Assembly: GCA_027486585.1 (NCBI GenBank)
Contig: JAIXOU010000089.1
Coordinates: forward strand, 1-48,716
Direction: 5' to 3'
Origin: Verrucomicrobiaceae bacterium
GTDB lineage: Bacteria; Verrucomicrobiota; Verrucomicrobiia; Verrucomicrobiales; Verrucomicrobiaceae
DNA length: 48,716 bases
A program made the position numbers and the translations under genes. Below are positions 9,101 through 16,171 of the stretch, piece after piece; position 1 is the first letter of the stretch; each line of letters begins with the position of its first letter. Under the pieces are notes generated by a model. It saw only the letters and a program-made list of their open reading frames with translations, did no database searches and was not told where the DNA came from.

Positions 9101-9900
9101 CCTGGAAGGTCAGCTCATTTGCCGGTCGTATCCGCAAGTTAGCTTTGGAGGAAAACATGCCGCAGGCACTTGATGCGTTCATCAGTCTCAAGCCAGATGA
9201 AGTCGTCGCTCACACGCTGAAAAGCCTTCAAGCCGCCGAAAACGCCACGCCGATGCTCGCCGCACTCGTTTCACGCAGCGAAGGTCATGCGGCACTGATG
9301 CGTGCTTTGCAGAAGCCTGAGGCGCTTTCTGTCTCAGCGGCTAAGGTCGCTCTTCAAGCTCTTAATGGTATTGGTAAGAACGACTCGAAACTCTCGCCTC
9401 TGCTCATGAAGCTCGCTGGCATCAATTCAGCGCTGCCTGCCTACACCAAGGAATACATCGCTAACATCGTCAAAGGCGCGAACACCTTTGGCAATGCTGC
9501 TGAGGGCAAGAAGATCTACGAAGCCGCCGGTTGCATCGCCTGTCACATCCCAGGAGCCGCGCAAAGTAAGATCGGGCCTGATCTTAGCGCCATCGCTCGT
9601 GGATTGCCCATCGACATGATCGTCACCGAGGTCGTATGGCCTGCGCTGAATGTCAAAGAAGGCTTTGAAGCAGCCACCATTACCATGAAGGACGGCACGG
9701 TCATCACTGGCTTCAAACAGACCGACACCGCCGACACGCTCTCCATCCGCGACCTCACTGGAGTCATCAAGCCGATCAAAAAAGCCGATACCCAAAAGAT
9801 CCAAACCGGCGGCACCTTGATGCCTGACGGTCTGACCGCTACGATGAACGAGCAGCAGCTCGCTCATCTTGTGAAGTATCTCAGTGAGCTGGGGAAGTGA
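6151..9900 (+). CDS. PVC-type fusion: SGNH-like domain, membrane-bound dehydrogenase propeller, HEAT repeats, cytochrome c
   Basis: A secreted 1249-aa protein. Residues 1-18 are a signal peptide. About 22-215 resemble an SGNH hydrolase, but the GDS block is TGGSN (32-36) and the final Asp/His block is LTDEGQK, so the hydrolase residues seem lost. About 325-690 match the PVC membrane-bound dehydrogenase N-terminal domain (TIGR02604 type): DGFAVNLFASE, RGRLWVAC, two calcium-loop-like DTDGDGKADK and DTDGDDKADT segments, and VRMGPDGGIYVADWYNP. About 690-1090 are helical HEAT-like repeats. The C-terminus is the matching haem domain (TIGR02603 type), with CIACH at C1128-H1132, GPDLS, and a conserved LMP near the end. 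It probably oxidises a substrate in the periplasm and passes electrons to its own haem. Substrate and cofactor are unknown. Confidence 0.88.
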   Translation: MKLVSTTLLLFLNALSQAQSFELKPNDVIALTGGSNIERTRFNGYLQTSLIASKPELKIKVRNFGWEGDTVFEQWRDGGNYQNLDPKRAQAEKRISAETGTDSWRQQRDWKQQLSEVGATVVIAQFGQMESLKGVEKLPQFIEAYERLIAEFADEGRRVVLVAPVPFERGKALNEYSEAIRGLAAKLNISFIGPILPKGPILTDEGQKDMASTITEALGLTPVTNESIRTQVLEFERLWFDYWRPMNWAFLTGDRTNVPYSKDWKDASKRIFPQEMEDFRPLLKQAEGNIWAAIEGKAVTPVGVRSSIPVEPPTAKPQSPEEELASFQIMDGFAVNLFASEADGIVKPIQMRWDERGRLWVACALSYPQIKPGEKANDYVLVCEDTDGDGKADKFHKFVEGLFMPAGIELGDGGLYVAQGTELLHFKDTDGDDKADTKRIVLGGFGTADSHQMINCINWGFGGELWFTQGHHIYSRVETPYGVETLNRAGVWRYRPRTGHLDPFFQWSSAGANCWGVTTTEYGQAFHKSGANIGSWFTTPGMVRSDLAVNAQALNLCLAPIKQVGQEFLHSSMFPKEMQGRILIGGYYANLLEWHELKCENGLFSTTHLPNIIETKNNVFRPVEVRMGPDGGIYVADWYNPIIGHYQASYRHPDRDKQHGRVWRVTWKTGQKVKPAMLAKASVEEQLEQLDSKERWSWYQAKRLLTERDTKEVVKALDAWVGVQALAASESPKGYTPTSEYRRLQALSLYEAHETPRPDLLKALLRNADARIRAYATRTLSTWARDGHLPDALTLLEAQIADDDALVRLEAIVAASYISEARSAVIAARALDKEFNGYHLHALIKTLHVLNPLWSSKLEFEKDEHLIFALQNSWVENNPDDLKNLSGAAVAYKPNASSQVATIMREQVTKHEGNVERQTTWLKALAAVASVDDLPFIFERGGKNAAVLAALRTSAPANAAELLTPLFDSKAPAIRNQGLRLAGAWKVSSFAGRIRKLALEENMPQALDAFISLKPDEVVAHTLKSLQAAENATPMLAALVSRSEGHAALMRALQKPEALSVSAAKVALQALNGIGKNDSKLSPLLMKLAGINSALPAYTKEYIANIVKGANTFGNAAEGKKIYEAAGCIACHIPGAAQSKIGPDLSAIARGLPIDMIVTEVVWPALNVKEGFEAATITMKDGTVITGFKQTDTADTLSIRDLTGVIKPIKKADTQKIQTGGTLMPDGLTATMNEQQLAHLVKYLSELGK

Positions 9901-9914
9901 GCAGCGCTGATGAA

Positions 9915-10099
9915 AATGACGAATGACGAAGCACCCAATGACGAAATAATGACGAATTTCTAATGACGAAAATGGCGCGCTTATCAGCCTGAGTGGTTAT
10001 TCAAGGCACCTTGAGACATTCGGCTTTAGACATTATTTCGTCATTTCATCCTTCGCAGTCTAGCTACGAAGAACGGATTGGTTTGATGCATTCGTCATT
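9915..10099. repeat. Cluster of AATGACGAA repeats, direct and inverted
   Basis: The 9-mer AATGACGAA occurs five times (starts 9915, 9922, 9937, 9948, 9962) and its complement TTCGTCATT twice (10037, 10091). A perfect 15-bp inverted repeat joins 9937-9951 to 10031-10045, able to form a long hairpin with a loop of about 80 nt. The cluster fills the gap between two convergent genes (stops at 9900 and 10127). No coding potential is evident. Confidence 0.8.
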
Positions 10100-10126
10100 G
10101 AGCGGCGGCATCTGTGGCGGCGAAGG

Positions 10127-11446
10127 TTACTTCGACTGCAATCCAGCCGTGTTTACCGCGATCACTTGGTACTCGTGCTTTTTGCCAGCTTCCGCCTTCT
10201 TGTCAGTGAAGGTCATCTTCACCAGCGGATAGGCTGGCGTGTCACTGTATTGCAGGCCCTGGAAGATCGGGCGGCCAAAGGGATTGGCTGGCTTCTCGGG
10301 CACGGTGGCGATCTGTTGGCCGTCACGCAGGATGATGAAGTGAGCGATGCCACTTTCCAGATCCGCAAAGGCTTTCCAGGTGAGTTCGTTGCCTTTGATT
10401 TCCAGGTGCGCTGGTGCAGGTGGCGGCGTGCTATCTGTCACCGCGCTATCTTTCACGTACTGCATCCAAGCTTTGGCCATGGCTTCATTGGGTAGCCACA
10501 CAGCCTTCGTCTTGTCTCCAGAAAACTTCGCCGCAGGTTTGGCCTCACTGCCGAGCAATGGGGCCAACCAGACGTTATCGGAGGACATCGGCCTGAGCGA
10601 AGATCCGATCTCTTTTGGGAGTCGGGCATTGAGGCAGGCATCTAGCCACGGGAGGGCAAGATAACGTTGATTGCCGCATTCGTGAGCCGTCAGAGGATCG
10701 ACGGCAACGCCGATGAGTCCGCCTTGAGCGCGCACAGCTGTGAAGAAGGCTTCGTTCGCAGGCCAGACACCGGCAAAGCGGCCGTCCTTGACCGTGACGC
10801 CTTCCTTCGTGCCTGGATTGCACATCATGGGGACGCCGAGAGCTGCTTCAGGAATGGTATGCGTCTTGATGGTGGCGCGGTCGGGATTGGCTTCGAGCAA
10901 AGGCACACCGGAGCGCAGCCAAACCGCAGCGACGCGCTCAGGATGCAGCAGTGTCATGCCACCCGCCCAATGCCCGCCACCGCTGTGGCCCCAGAGCGCC
11001 CATGGCACCTTCGATAGTTCTGGATGACCGCACTTGGCACCGAGATCGACGAGGCATTTTTGAAACGCTGCATCCGAGCCATTGCGCGGATCACACCACA
11101 TCTGGCATTCCGCTTTGTCTGGCTGCTCATACGATGGGGATAGCAGCGCGCAGCTGTGCCTTGCCGCCAGCGCCTGCCAATGCAGATCATACGCCCCCGT
11201 CAGCCCAGATTTGCAGGAGCCCTCACCGCATCCATGCTGATGCACGATTACTCCTCGCAGCGTCTTCACGTCATTGGGCACCCAGAGCGTGTAGTTCACC
11301 GGATAAATCAGCTCCCCCGGTTTTGTCGAGGCCTCATAGCGCACTCGGTAGTACGGAGGCTCCGCAGGCGGAAACACATCATAGGGAGCTTTTTGGGCGT
11401 GCAGGGCAGGGGCCAAGAGGATAAAAAGAAGAGCAATGGAGCGCAT
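10127..11446 (-). CDS. Secreted alpha/beta hydrolase with C-terminal Fn3-like domain
   Basis: A 439-aa protein with signal peptide [17 protein letters not shown]. The core shows an alpha/beta-hydrolase pattern: strand [13 protein letters not shown] (about 64-76) as oxyanion region, nucleophile elbow GHSGGG with S155, and a late [10 protein letters not shown] segment that may carry the catalytic His. Several Cys (C73, C78, C114, C118, C131, C139) could form disulfides in the periplasm. The last 100 residues (from [18 protein letters not shown]) look like a fibronectin type III-like domain with [14 protein letters not shown] and [10 protein letters not shown]. It may be an esterase or acyl hydrolase acting on polysaccharides or their breakdown products. 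It is transcribed alone, divergent from the RapA-like gene. Confidence 0.75.
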   Translation of the reverse strand: MRSIALLFILLAPALHAQKAPYDVFPPAEPPYYRVRYEASTKPGELIYPVNYTLWVPNDVKTLRGVIVHQHGCGEGSCKSGLTGAYDLHWQALAARHSCALLSPSYEQPDKAECQMWCDPRNGSDAAFQKCLVDLGAKCGHPELSKVPWALWGHSGGGHWAGGMTLLHPERVAAVWLRSGVPLLEANPDRATIKTHTIPEAALGVPMMCNPGTKEGVTVKDGRFAGVWPANEAFFTAVRAQGGLIGVAVDPLTAHECGNQRYLALPWLDACLNARLPKEIGSSLRPMSSDNVWLAPLLGSEAKPAAKFSGDKTKAVWLPNEAMAKAWMQYVKDSAVTDSTPPPAPAHLEIKGNELTWKAFADLESGIAHFIILRDGQQIATVPEKPANPFGRPIFQGLQYSDTPAYPLVKMTFTDKKAEAGKKHEYQVIAVNTAGLQSK

Positions 11447-11575
11447 GGTGAAAGCAGGTAACGTAGCAGAAATAAGGTTTTATTCAGAGCTTCGTGGCAA
11501 GACGATTCCTCATGGAAACGAGCTTGCACAGCGCCCTGTCGCTTCTACCATCACTGCCCCCTTTTATACTCAACA

Positions 11576-14305
11576 ATGGAACAACCTCTCCCTGGACAAC
11601 GCTGGGTCAGCGATAGCGAGCCTGAACTCGGACTCGGTGTCGTCATGAAGGCCGAATTTGGCCGACTTGAAATTTTCTTCCCCGCAGCTGGGGAGCACCG
11701 CCAATACGCCCTCAAATCCGCGCCTTTGCGCCGAGTGCATTTCATCGCCGGTGACTCGATCAAAACGCACGATGGCAAAACCCTGGATGTGGAAAGCGTG
11801 GAAGAACGCAAAGGCATCCTCTTTTACCTGGGCGACGGACGTGAGGTCAGTGAGGCAGAGCTTTCAGATACGATCAGCTTCAGCAAGCCTGAAGATCGGC
11901 TCATGGCTGTGCAGATCGACGATCTGCGCACCTTTGATTTGCGGGTCGAGGCGCTGAAACGCCGTGCTGAGATCCGCCAGTCGCCCGTGCGTGGCTTCAT
12001 GGGCGGTCGTGTGGACCTGTTGCCGCATCAAATGTACATTGCTAGCGAGGTCGCCAGCCGACTGGTTCCCCGCGTGCTGTTGGCGGATGAAGTGGGCCTT
12101 GGTAAAACTATCGAAGCCAGTCTGATCCTGCATCGACTGCACCTCACCGGCCGCGCTGAACGTGTTCTCGTGCTGGTTCCAGACGCCTTGGTGCATCAGT
12201 GGTTTGTGGAGCTGTATCGCCGCTTTCATCTGACCTTTTCCATTTATGACGAGGTCCGCTGTGATGTGTTGGAGACTGAGGAAGAGGGGGTGAATCCTTT
12301 CCTGGAAAGTCAGCTCGTCATTTGCAGCACCAGCTTTCTGGCCAATTCCAGTTCACGTGCCAAGCAGGCTCTTGAAGCAGGCTGGGATCTGCTTGTCGTC
12401 GATGAGGCTCATCATCTGGAATGGAGCACCGCCGCAGCTAGTCCGGCCTATACCCTTGTCGAGACACTCACGGCTAAAATCCCAGGACTGCTCTTGCTCA
12501 CTGCCACACCGCAGCAGCTCGGGCCTGAAGGCCACTTTGCGCGATTGCGCCTGCTGGATGCCAATCGCTATGCGGATCTGGCTCAATTCATGGCGGAGTC
12601 AGAGCACTATGAAGAAGTGGCCAGTGCCGTGAATCGCGTGCTTTCTGGCAAGACCCTCACAGCTGCTGACCAGAAGCTCTTTGCCAAAAAGTCACCCCAT
12701 GTGCAGGAGCACCTCGCTGCCATGAAAGCGGGAACAGAAGGCGCTCGTGAAAAGCTCGTCATTGCCCTGCTTGATGAGTTTGGCACTGGGCGTGTCATGT
12801 TCCGCAATACGCGTGCCGCATTGACTGGATTCCCTGAGCGTGAGGCTCTGTTGGCACCGCTGAAAGCTGGAGATGATCCATTGGAAACCAAGGTCAAATG
12901 GCTGGCCACGCTGCTAAAGAAATTGGGCGAAGAAAAAGTCCTGCTCATCTGCCGCACTCGGAAGTTGGCAGAAGAAGTCCACGAGCGCCTGCTGCGTGAG
13001 GTTAATGTCACAGCGACTCTTTTCCATGAAGGTTTAACGCTCATGCAGCGGGATCGCCAAGCGGCATTCTTTGCCGATGAAGAAGGCGCGCGTATTCTTC
13101 TTTGTTCAGAGATCGGCAGTGAAGGGCGGAACTTCCAGTTCGCGCATCACCTCGTGCTCTTTGATCTGCCGCCTGATCCAGAACTATTGGAGCAGCGCAT
13201 CGGTCGGCTGGACCGCATCGGCCAGACCACCACCATTCACATCCATGTGCCCTATGTGAAAGGCACGGATGAGGAGGTGCTGGCACGCTGGTATCATGAC
13301 GGCCTGAATGCGATCGAAAAAAACCTGCACGGTGCCACCGAGATTGCGGAAGGCTTGAAGGATTCATTGACTCCGTTACTGGAGAAGTTTGAGACTAAAA
13401 AACTCACTGCGTTCCTCAAAAAAACACAGGAACTGCGCAAACAAGTCACGGAAAAACTTGAGCGCGGTCATGACCGCTTGCTGGAGCTGAACTCCTGCAA
13501 ACCTGAACGTGCCGAAGCTGTCATCCAGGCCATCCGCACTCAAGAGTCCGATGTCGATTTTGAAGAGTTCTTCATCAAGCTGGTCGATCACTTCGGCCTG
13601 CATGTCGAGGAGCATGGGAATCGCAGTTATGTGCTCATGCCGGCCCATCTGACCACCGATAAATTCCCCGCACTGCCAGACGAGGGCTTGTTAGCCACCT
13701 TTGACCGAACCCGCGCGCTATCGCGTGAAAACATGGCCTTCCTCACCGCCGATCATCCCATGGTGCGCGGTGCACTGGAGCTCATGTTGGGCAGTGAGAG
13801 TGGTAACAGCAGCTTTGGCATGTGGCGTGGAGCTGGCAGTGAAGGCTTGCTTTTAGAGACGCATTTTGTCGTCGAATGCATCGCTCCAGCAGCTCTCCAT
13901 GTGGATCGCTTTCTCACTGCGGCACCTTTGCGGATCGTCGTCGATCACGCCAATAAAGACCGCCGTGAAGATGCCGCCTTTGCAGCAGCCAAGATTGAAA
14001 AAGGCAACCCCGTGAAGCTGTTGGAAAAGCCTGCCGTGAAGCGCAAGCTCTTCCCCGACATGATGTCCGCCTCGCGCAAGCTAGCGGAAGCTTCCATGCA
14101 GCAGCTCGTCGCCAGCGCGACTGAGGAGATGCGCCAGCAACTGCAAAGTGAGATCAACCGTCTGGAAGACCTACGCCAGCTCAACGACCACGTTCGCCCC
14201 GAAGAGATCGAAGGCATGACGTCTCAAATGACCGCCCTCGAAGAAGCCCTCAGTAGCTCCCGCTTACGCTTGGATTCTCTACGGCTCGTGCTTCAGGTGG
14301 CGTGA
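11576..14305 (+). CDS. rapA: RapA/HepA-like SNF2-family ATPase
   Basis: A 909-aa SWI2/SNF2 ATPase close in length to E. coli RapA (968 aa), which recycles RNA polymerase during transcription. The N-terminus (1-110) has the beta-rich layout of RapA, opening with PGQRWVSDSEPELGLG. Helicase motifs follow in order: HQ motif LLPHQMYIA (148-156), Walker A DEVGLGKTIE (171-180), DEAH (276-279), TATP in motif III, SEIGSEGRNFQ in motif V and QRIGRLDRIGQ (540-550) in motif VI. A long C-terminal region matches the rest of RapA, including a conserved ENMAFLTADHPMVRG stretch. The ATG at 11576 is favoured because the N-terminal domain aligns from there. It starts the plus-strand housekeeping block and is divergent from the hydrolase upstream. 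Confidence 0.9.
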   Translation: MEQPLPGQRWVSDSEPELGLGVVMKAEFGRLEIFFPAAGEHRQYALKSAPLRRVHFIAGDSIKTHDGKTLDVESVEERKGILFYLGDGREVSEAELSDTISFSKPEDRLMAVQIDDLRTFDLRVEALKRRAEIRQSPVRGFMGGRVDLLPHQMYIASEVASRLVPRVLLADEVGLGKTIEASLILHRLHLTGRAERVLVLVPDALVHQWFVELYRRFHLTFSIYDEVRCDVLETEEEGVNPFLESQLVICSTSFLANSSSRAKQALEAGWDLLVVDEAHHLEWSTAAASPAYTLVETLTAKIPGLLLLTATPQQLGPEGHFARLRLLDANRYADLAQFMAESEHYEEVASAVNRVLSGKTLTAADQKLFAKKSPHVQEHLAAMKAGTEGAREKLVIALLDEFGTGRVMFRNTRAALTGFPEREALLAPLKAGDDPLETKVKWLATLLKKLGEEKVLLICRTRKLAEEVHERLLREVNVTATLFHEGLTLMQRDRQAAFFADEEGARILLCSEIGSEGRNFQFAHHLVLFDLPPDPELLEQRIGRLDRIGQTTTIHIHVPYVKGTDEEVLARWYHDGLNAIEKNLHGATEIAEGLKDSLTPLLEKFETKKLTAFLKKTQELRKQVTEKLERGHDRLLELNSCKPERAEAVIQAIRTQESDVDFEEFFIKLVDHFGLHVEEHGNRSYVLMPAHLTTDKFPALPDEGLLATFDRTRALSRENMAFLTADHPMVRGALELMLGSESGNSSFGMWRGAGSEGLLLETHFVVECIAPAALHVDRFLTAAPLRIVVDHANKDRREDAAFAAAKIEKGNPVKLLEKPAVKRKLFPDMMSASRKLAEASMQQLVASATEEMRQQLQSEINRLEDLRQLNDHVRPEEIEGMTSQMTALEEALSSSRLRLDSLRLVLQVA

Positions 14306-14383
14306 AGTCACGCTCTTATTGATTTCGGCTTTCCCTTTGTCCTGCTTTTGTGCCATCGGTGAAGTTGTAACCTTATTCTCACT

Positions 14384-15256
14384 ATGCAGATCATTTCCGG
14401 AACCGTTGTCGCTGAAAAAGTCCTTGAAGAATGTCGTCGTGACATCGCTGCTCTAGCGGCGGTGGGTAAGAAACCTGGGCTAGCGGTGGTCCTGGTCGGA
14501 GATGATCCGGCTTCTCGGGCCTATGTGCGGTCAAAGGATAAAAAGTGCCGTGATCTGGGTTTGCATTCGGTGAAGCTGGAACTGCCAGTGACAACGACAC
14601 AGGCGGAGTTGTTGGCGCATGTGGAGGCTCTCAATCAAGATCCAGCGATTCATGGCATCCTGGTGCAGAGCCCGCCGCCGCCGCATATTGATGAGGCGGC
14701 CATTGTCCGGGCGATTGATCCCGCGAAGGATGTGGACGGTTTTCACCCGGTGAATGTGGCTAAGCTGGCGCTGGAAGATCCGACGGGTTTTGTGCCATGC
14801 ACGCCTTTGGGGTGTCAGCGTCTTTTGATCGAGGCTGGGATCGAGACGAAAGGGGCCAATGCCGTGGTCGTGGGCCGCAGCATGATCGTGGGCAAGCCGA
14901 TGGCACTTTTACTCATGGCCAAAGGCCCAGGTGGTGACGCAACGGTGACGGTGGCCCATTCCCGCACGCGTGATCTGCCGGCGATTACGCGGCAGGCGGA
15001 CATCATCATTGCGGCGATTGGACGCCCTAATTTTATCACGGATGAGCATGTGAAAGAAGGAGCTGTGGTGATTGATGTCGGCATTAATCGGGTCGAGGCA
15101 CCTGGCACGGAGAAAGGTTATAAGCTGGTCGGTGATGTGGCCTACGATGAGGTGGCACCCAAATGCCGTGCTATCACACCCGTGCCTGGTGGTGTGGGAC
15201 CGATGACGATTGCCATGCTCATGGCCAACACGATCAAAGCCTGTCAGCAGGCCTGA
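14384..15256 (+). CDS. folD: Bifunctional methylenetetrahydrofolate dehydrogenase/cyclohydrolase FolD
   Basis: FolD interconverts 5,10-methylene-THF and 10-formyl-THF in the cytosol using NADP. At 290 aa it has the usual length. Visible motifs: YVRSKDKKC (47-55) with catalytic K51, [11 protein letters not shown] (normally GILVQLPLP.H), DVDGFHPVN, the Rossmann [18 protein letters not shown] segment, HSRTRDL, and the signature [14 protein letters not shown] near the C-terminus. The gene lies 6 bp upstream of the YkgJ-type gene and two genes ahead of gcvP, so methylene-THF produced by glycine cleavage could feed straight into this enzyme. No Shine-Dalgarno sequence precedes the ATG. Confidence 0.97.
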   Translation: MQIISGTVVAEKVLEECRRDIAALAAVGKKPGLAVVLVGDDPASRAYVRSKDKKCRDLGLHSVKLELPVTTTQAELLAHVEALNQDPAIHGILVQSPPPPHIDEAAIVRAIDPAKDVDGFHPVNVAKLALEDPTGFVPCTPLGCQRLLIEAGIETKGANAVVVGRSMIVGKPMALLLMAKGPGGDATVTVAHSRTRDLPAITRQADIIIAAIGRPNFITDEHVKEGAVVIDVGINRVEAPGTEKGYKLVGDVAYDEVAPKCRAITPVPGGVGPMTIAMLMANTIKACQQA

Positions 15257-15262
15257 TGTAGC

Positions 15263-15745
15263 ATGGATGCCGACGCTGCTTCCCGACTCTGCACGGCCTG
15301 CGGGCTCTGTTGCAGCGGGGTTTTGTTTGAGATTGTGAAACTCCAGCCAGAGGACCCGATCCGCGATCTGGAAAAGCTGGGCATGCAGATCAATCGGAAG
15401 AAGACAGAGCCTTATTTTAAGCAGCCCTGCCGTTTTTTAAACGACTGCACCTGCACGATTTATCAGTATCGACCGACCCGCTGCCGCCGATTTGAGTGTT
15501 TTCAGCTGAAGTTGCTAGCAGCTGGAGAGATCGATGAAACCGAGGCCCAATCCAAGATCGACGAGGCGCGCCGCCAGGTAGCCGTAATCCAGTCACGGCT
15601 AGAAGAAGCGGGTGATACCCAAACTGAGGATTCTCTCACCGAGCGTGTCGAAAGAACTCTCAGTCGTCTGCCTGATAACGCCGTGAAGAAGGAGATGCAG
15701 GCGCTGAAGATCTATCTCGGGCGGCACTTCCGCACTTTGACCTGA
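15263..15745 (+). CDS. YkgJ-family cysteine-cluster protein
   Basis: A 160-aa cytosolic protein of the YkgJ/CxxCxxCC family (UPF0153-like). Nine Cys form the pattern: C10-x2-C13-G-x-C16-C17 at the N-terminus, C56, C62-x-C64, IYQYRPTRC74 and C79. Such clusters are thought to bind zinc or an Fe-S centre. The C-terminal half is a predicted helical coiled-coil region rich in Glu, Arg and Gln. The role of the family is not settled. It starts 6 bp after folD and is likely co-transcribed with it. Confidence 0.85.
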   Translation: MDADAASRLCTACGLCCSGVLFEIVKLQPEDPIRDLEKLGMQINRKKTEPYFKQPCRFLNDCTCTIYQYRPTRCRRFECFQLKLLAAGEIDETEAQSKIDEARRQVAVIQSRLEEAGDTQTEDSLTERVERTLSRLPDNAVKKEMQALKIYLGRHFRTLT

Positions 15746-15787
15746 TCTACCCATTGCGAATCACCGTGGAAACGCCATGCTCTGGCT

Positions 15788-16099
15788 ATGAAAACGAGGA
15801 TGTTTGAGTTTCGTCTGCCTCAGACGCAGGGATTGCCTAGAGTCTTGGTCCTGGGACTGCTGCTTGTCTTGGCTGTCGCTGTGATCTCCTTGGTGATCAT
15901 GGTGGGTGTGGCGGTGGCGGTTGTGGGTCTATCTGTTTCTGCCGCCGCAGCTCTCTGGTATGCGGTGCGTCGTGGCCTGAATTTAGCGGAGTCCAAGCCT
16001 CTGCAAAAACCTGTCGAAACGCCTGCCGAATGGTCATCGGGTCAGGTCCACGATGTCGAAGTGGAAGTCCTACCCATCGAAGAATTACGCAGACATTAA
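15788..16099 (+). CDS. Small membrane protein of unknown function
   Basis: A 103-aa protein I do not recognise. Residues about 18-60 form one long or two closely spaced transmembrane helices, rich in Val, Leu and Ala (LVLGLLLVLAVAVISLVIMV and VAVAVVGLSVSAAAALWYAV). They are followed by a basic VRRGLN stretch and a soluble acidic tail of about 40 residues that includes HDVEVEVLPIEEL. It lies between the YkgJ-type gene (42 bp) and gcvP (72 bp to the ATG) on the same strand. The compact spacing and lack of antisense competition favour a real gene. Confidence 0.7.
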   Translation: MKTRMFEFRLPQTQGLPRVLVLGLLLVLAVAVISLVIMVGVAVAVVGLSVSAAAALWYAVRRGLNLAESKPLQKPVETPAEWSSGQVHDVEVEVLPIEELRRH

Positions 16100-16171
16100 G
16101 CATTAAAGGGCGGGTTAGTTTGACCTCTGTCTTGCACCCTGAGCTTGGCTCGTTTTGATGGGGTTTCCCCC

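Noticed and set aside
9915..10099. CRISPR array
   Set aside because: Repeats are 9 bp, partly overlapping, occur in both orientations and have no regular spacers; no cas genes are near.
16145..16171. TTG start for gcvP
   Set aside because: It adds nine residues not expected ahead of the conserved APRHIGPS region; the ATG at 16172 is a better start.
16100..16171. Glycine riboswitch before gcvP
   Set aside because: Only about 70 bp are available and no tandem aptamer-like conserved sequence is visible.
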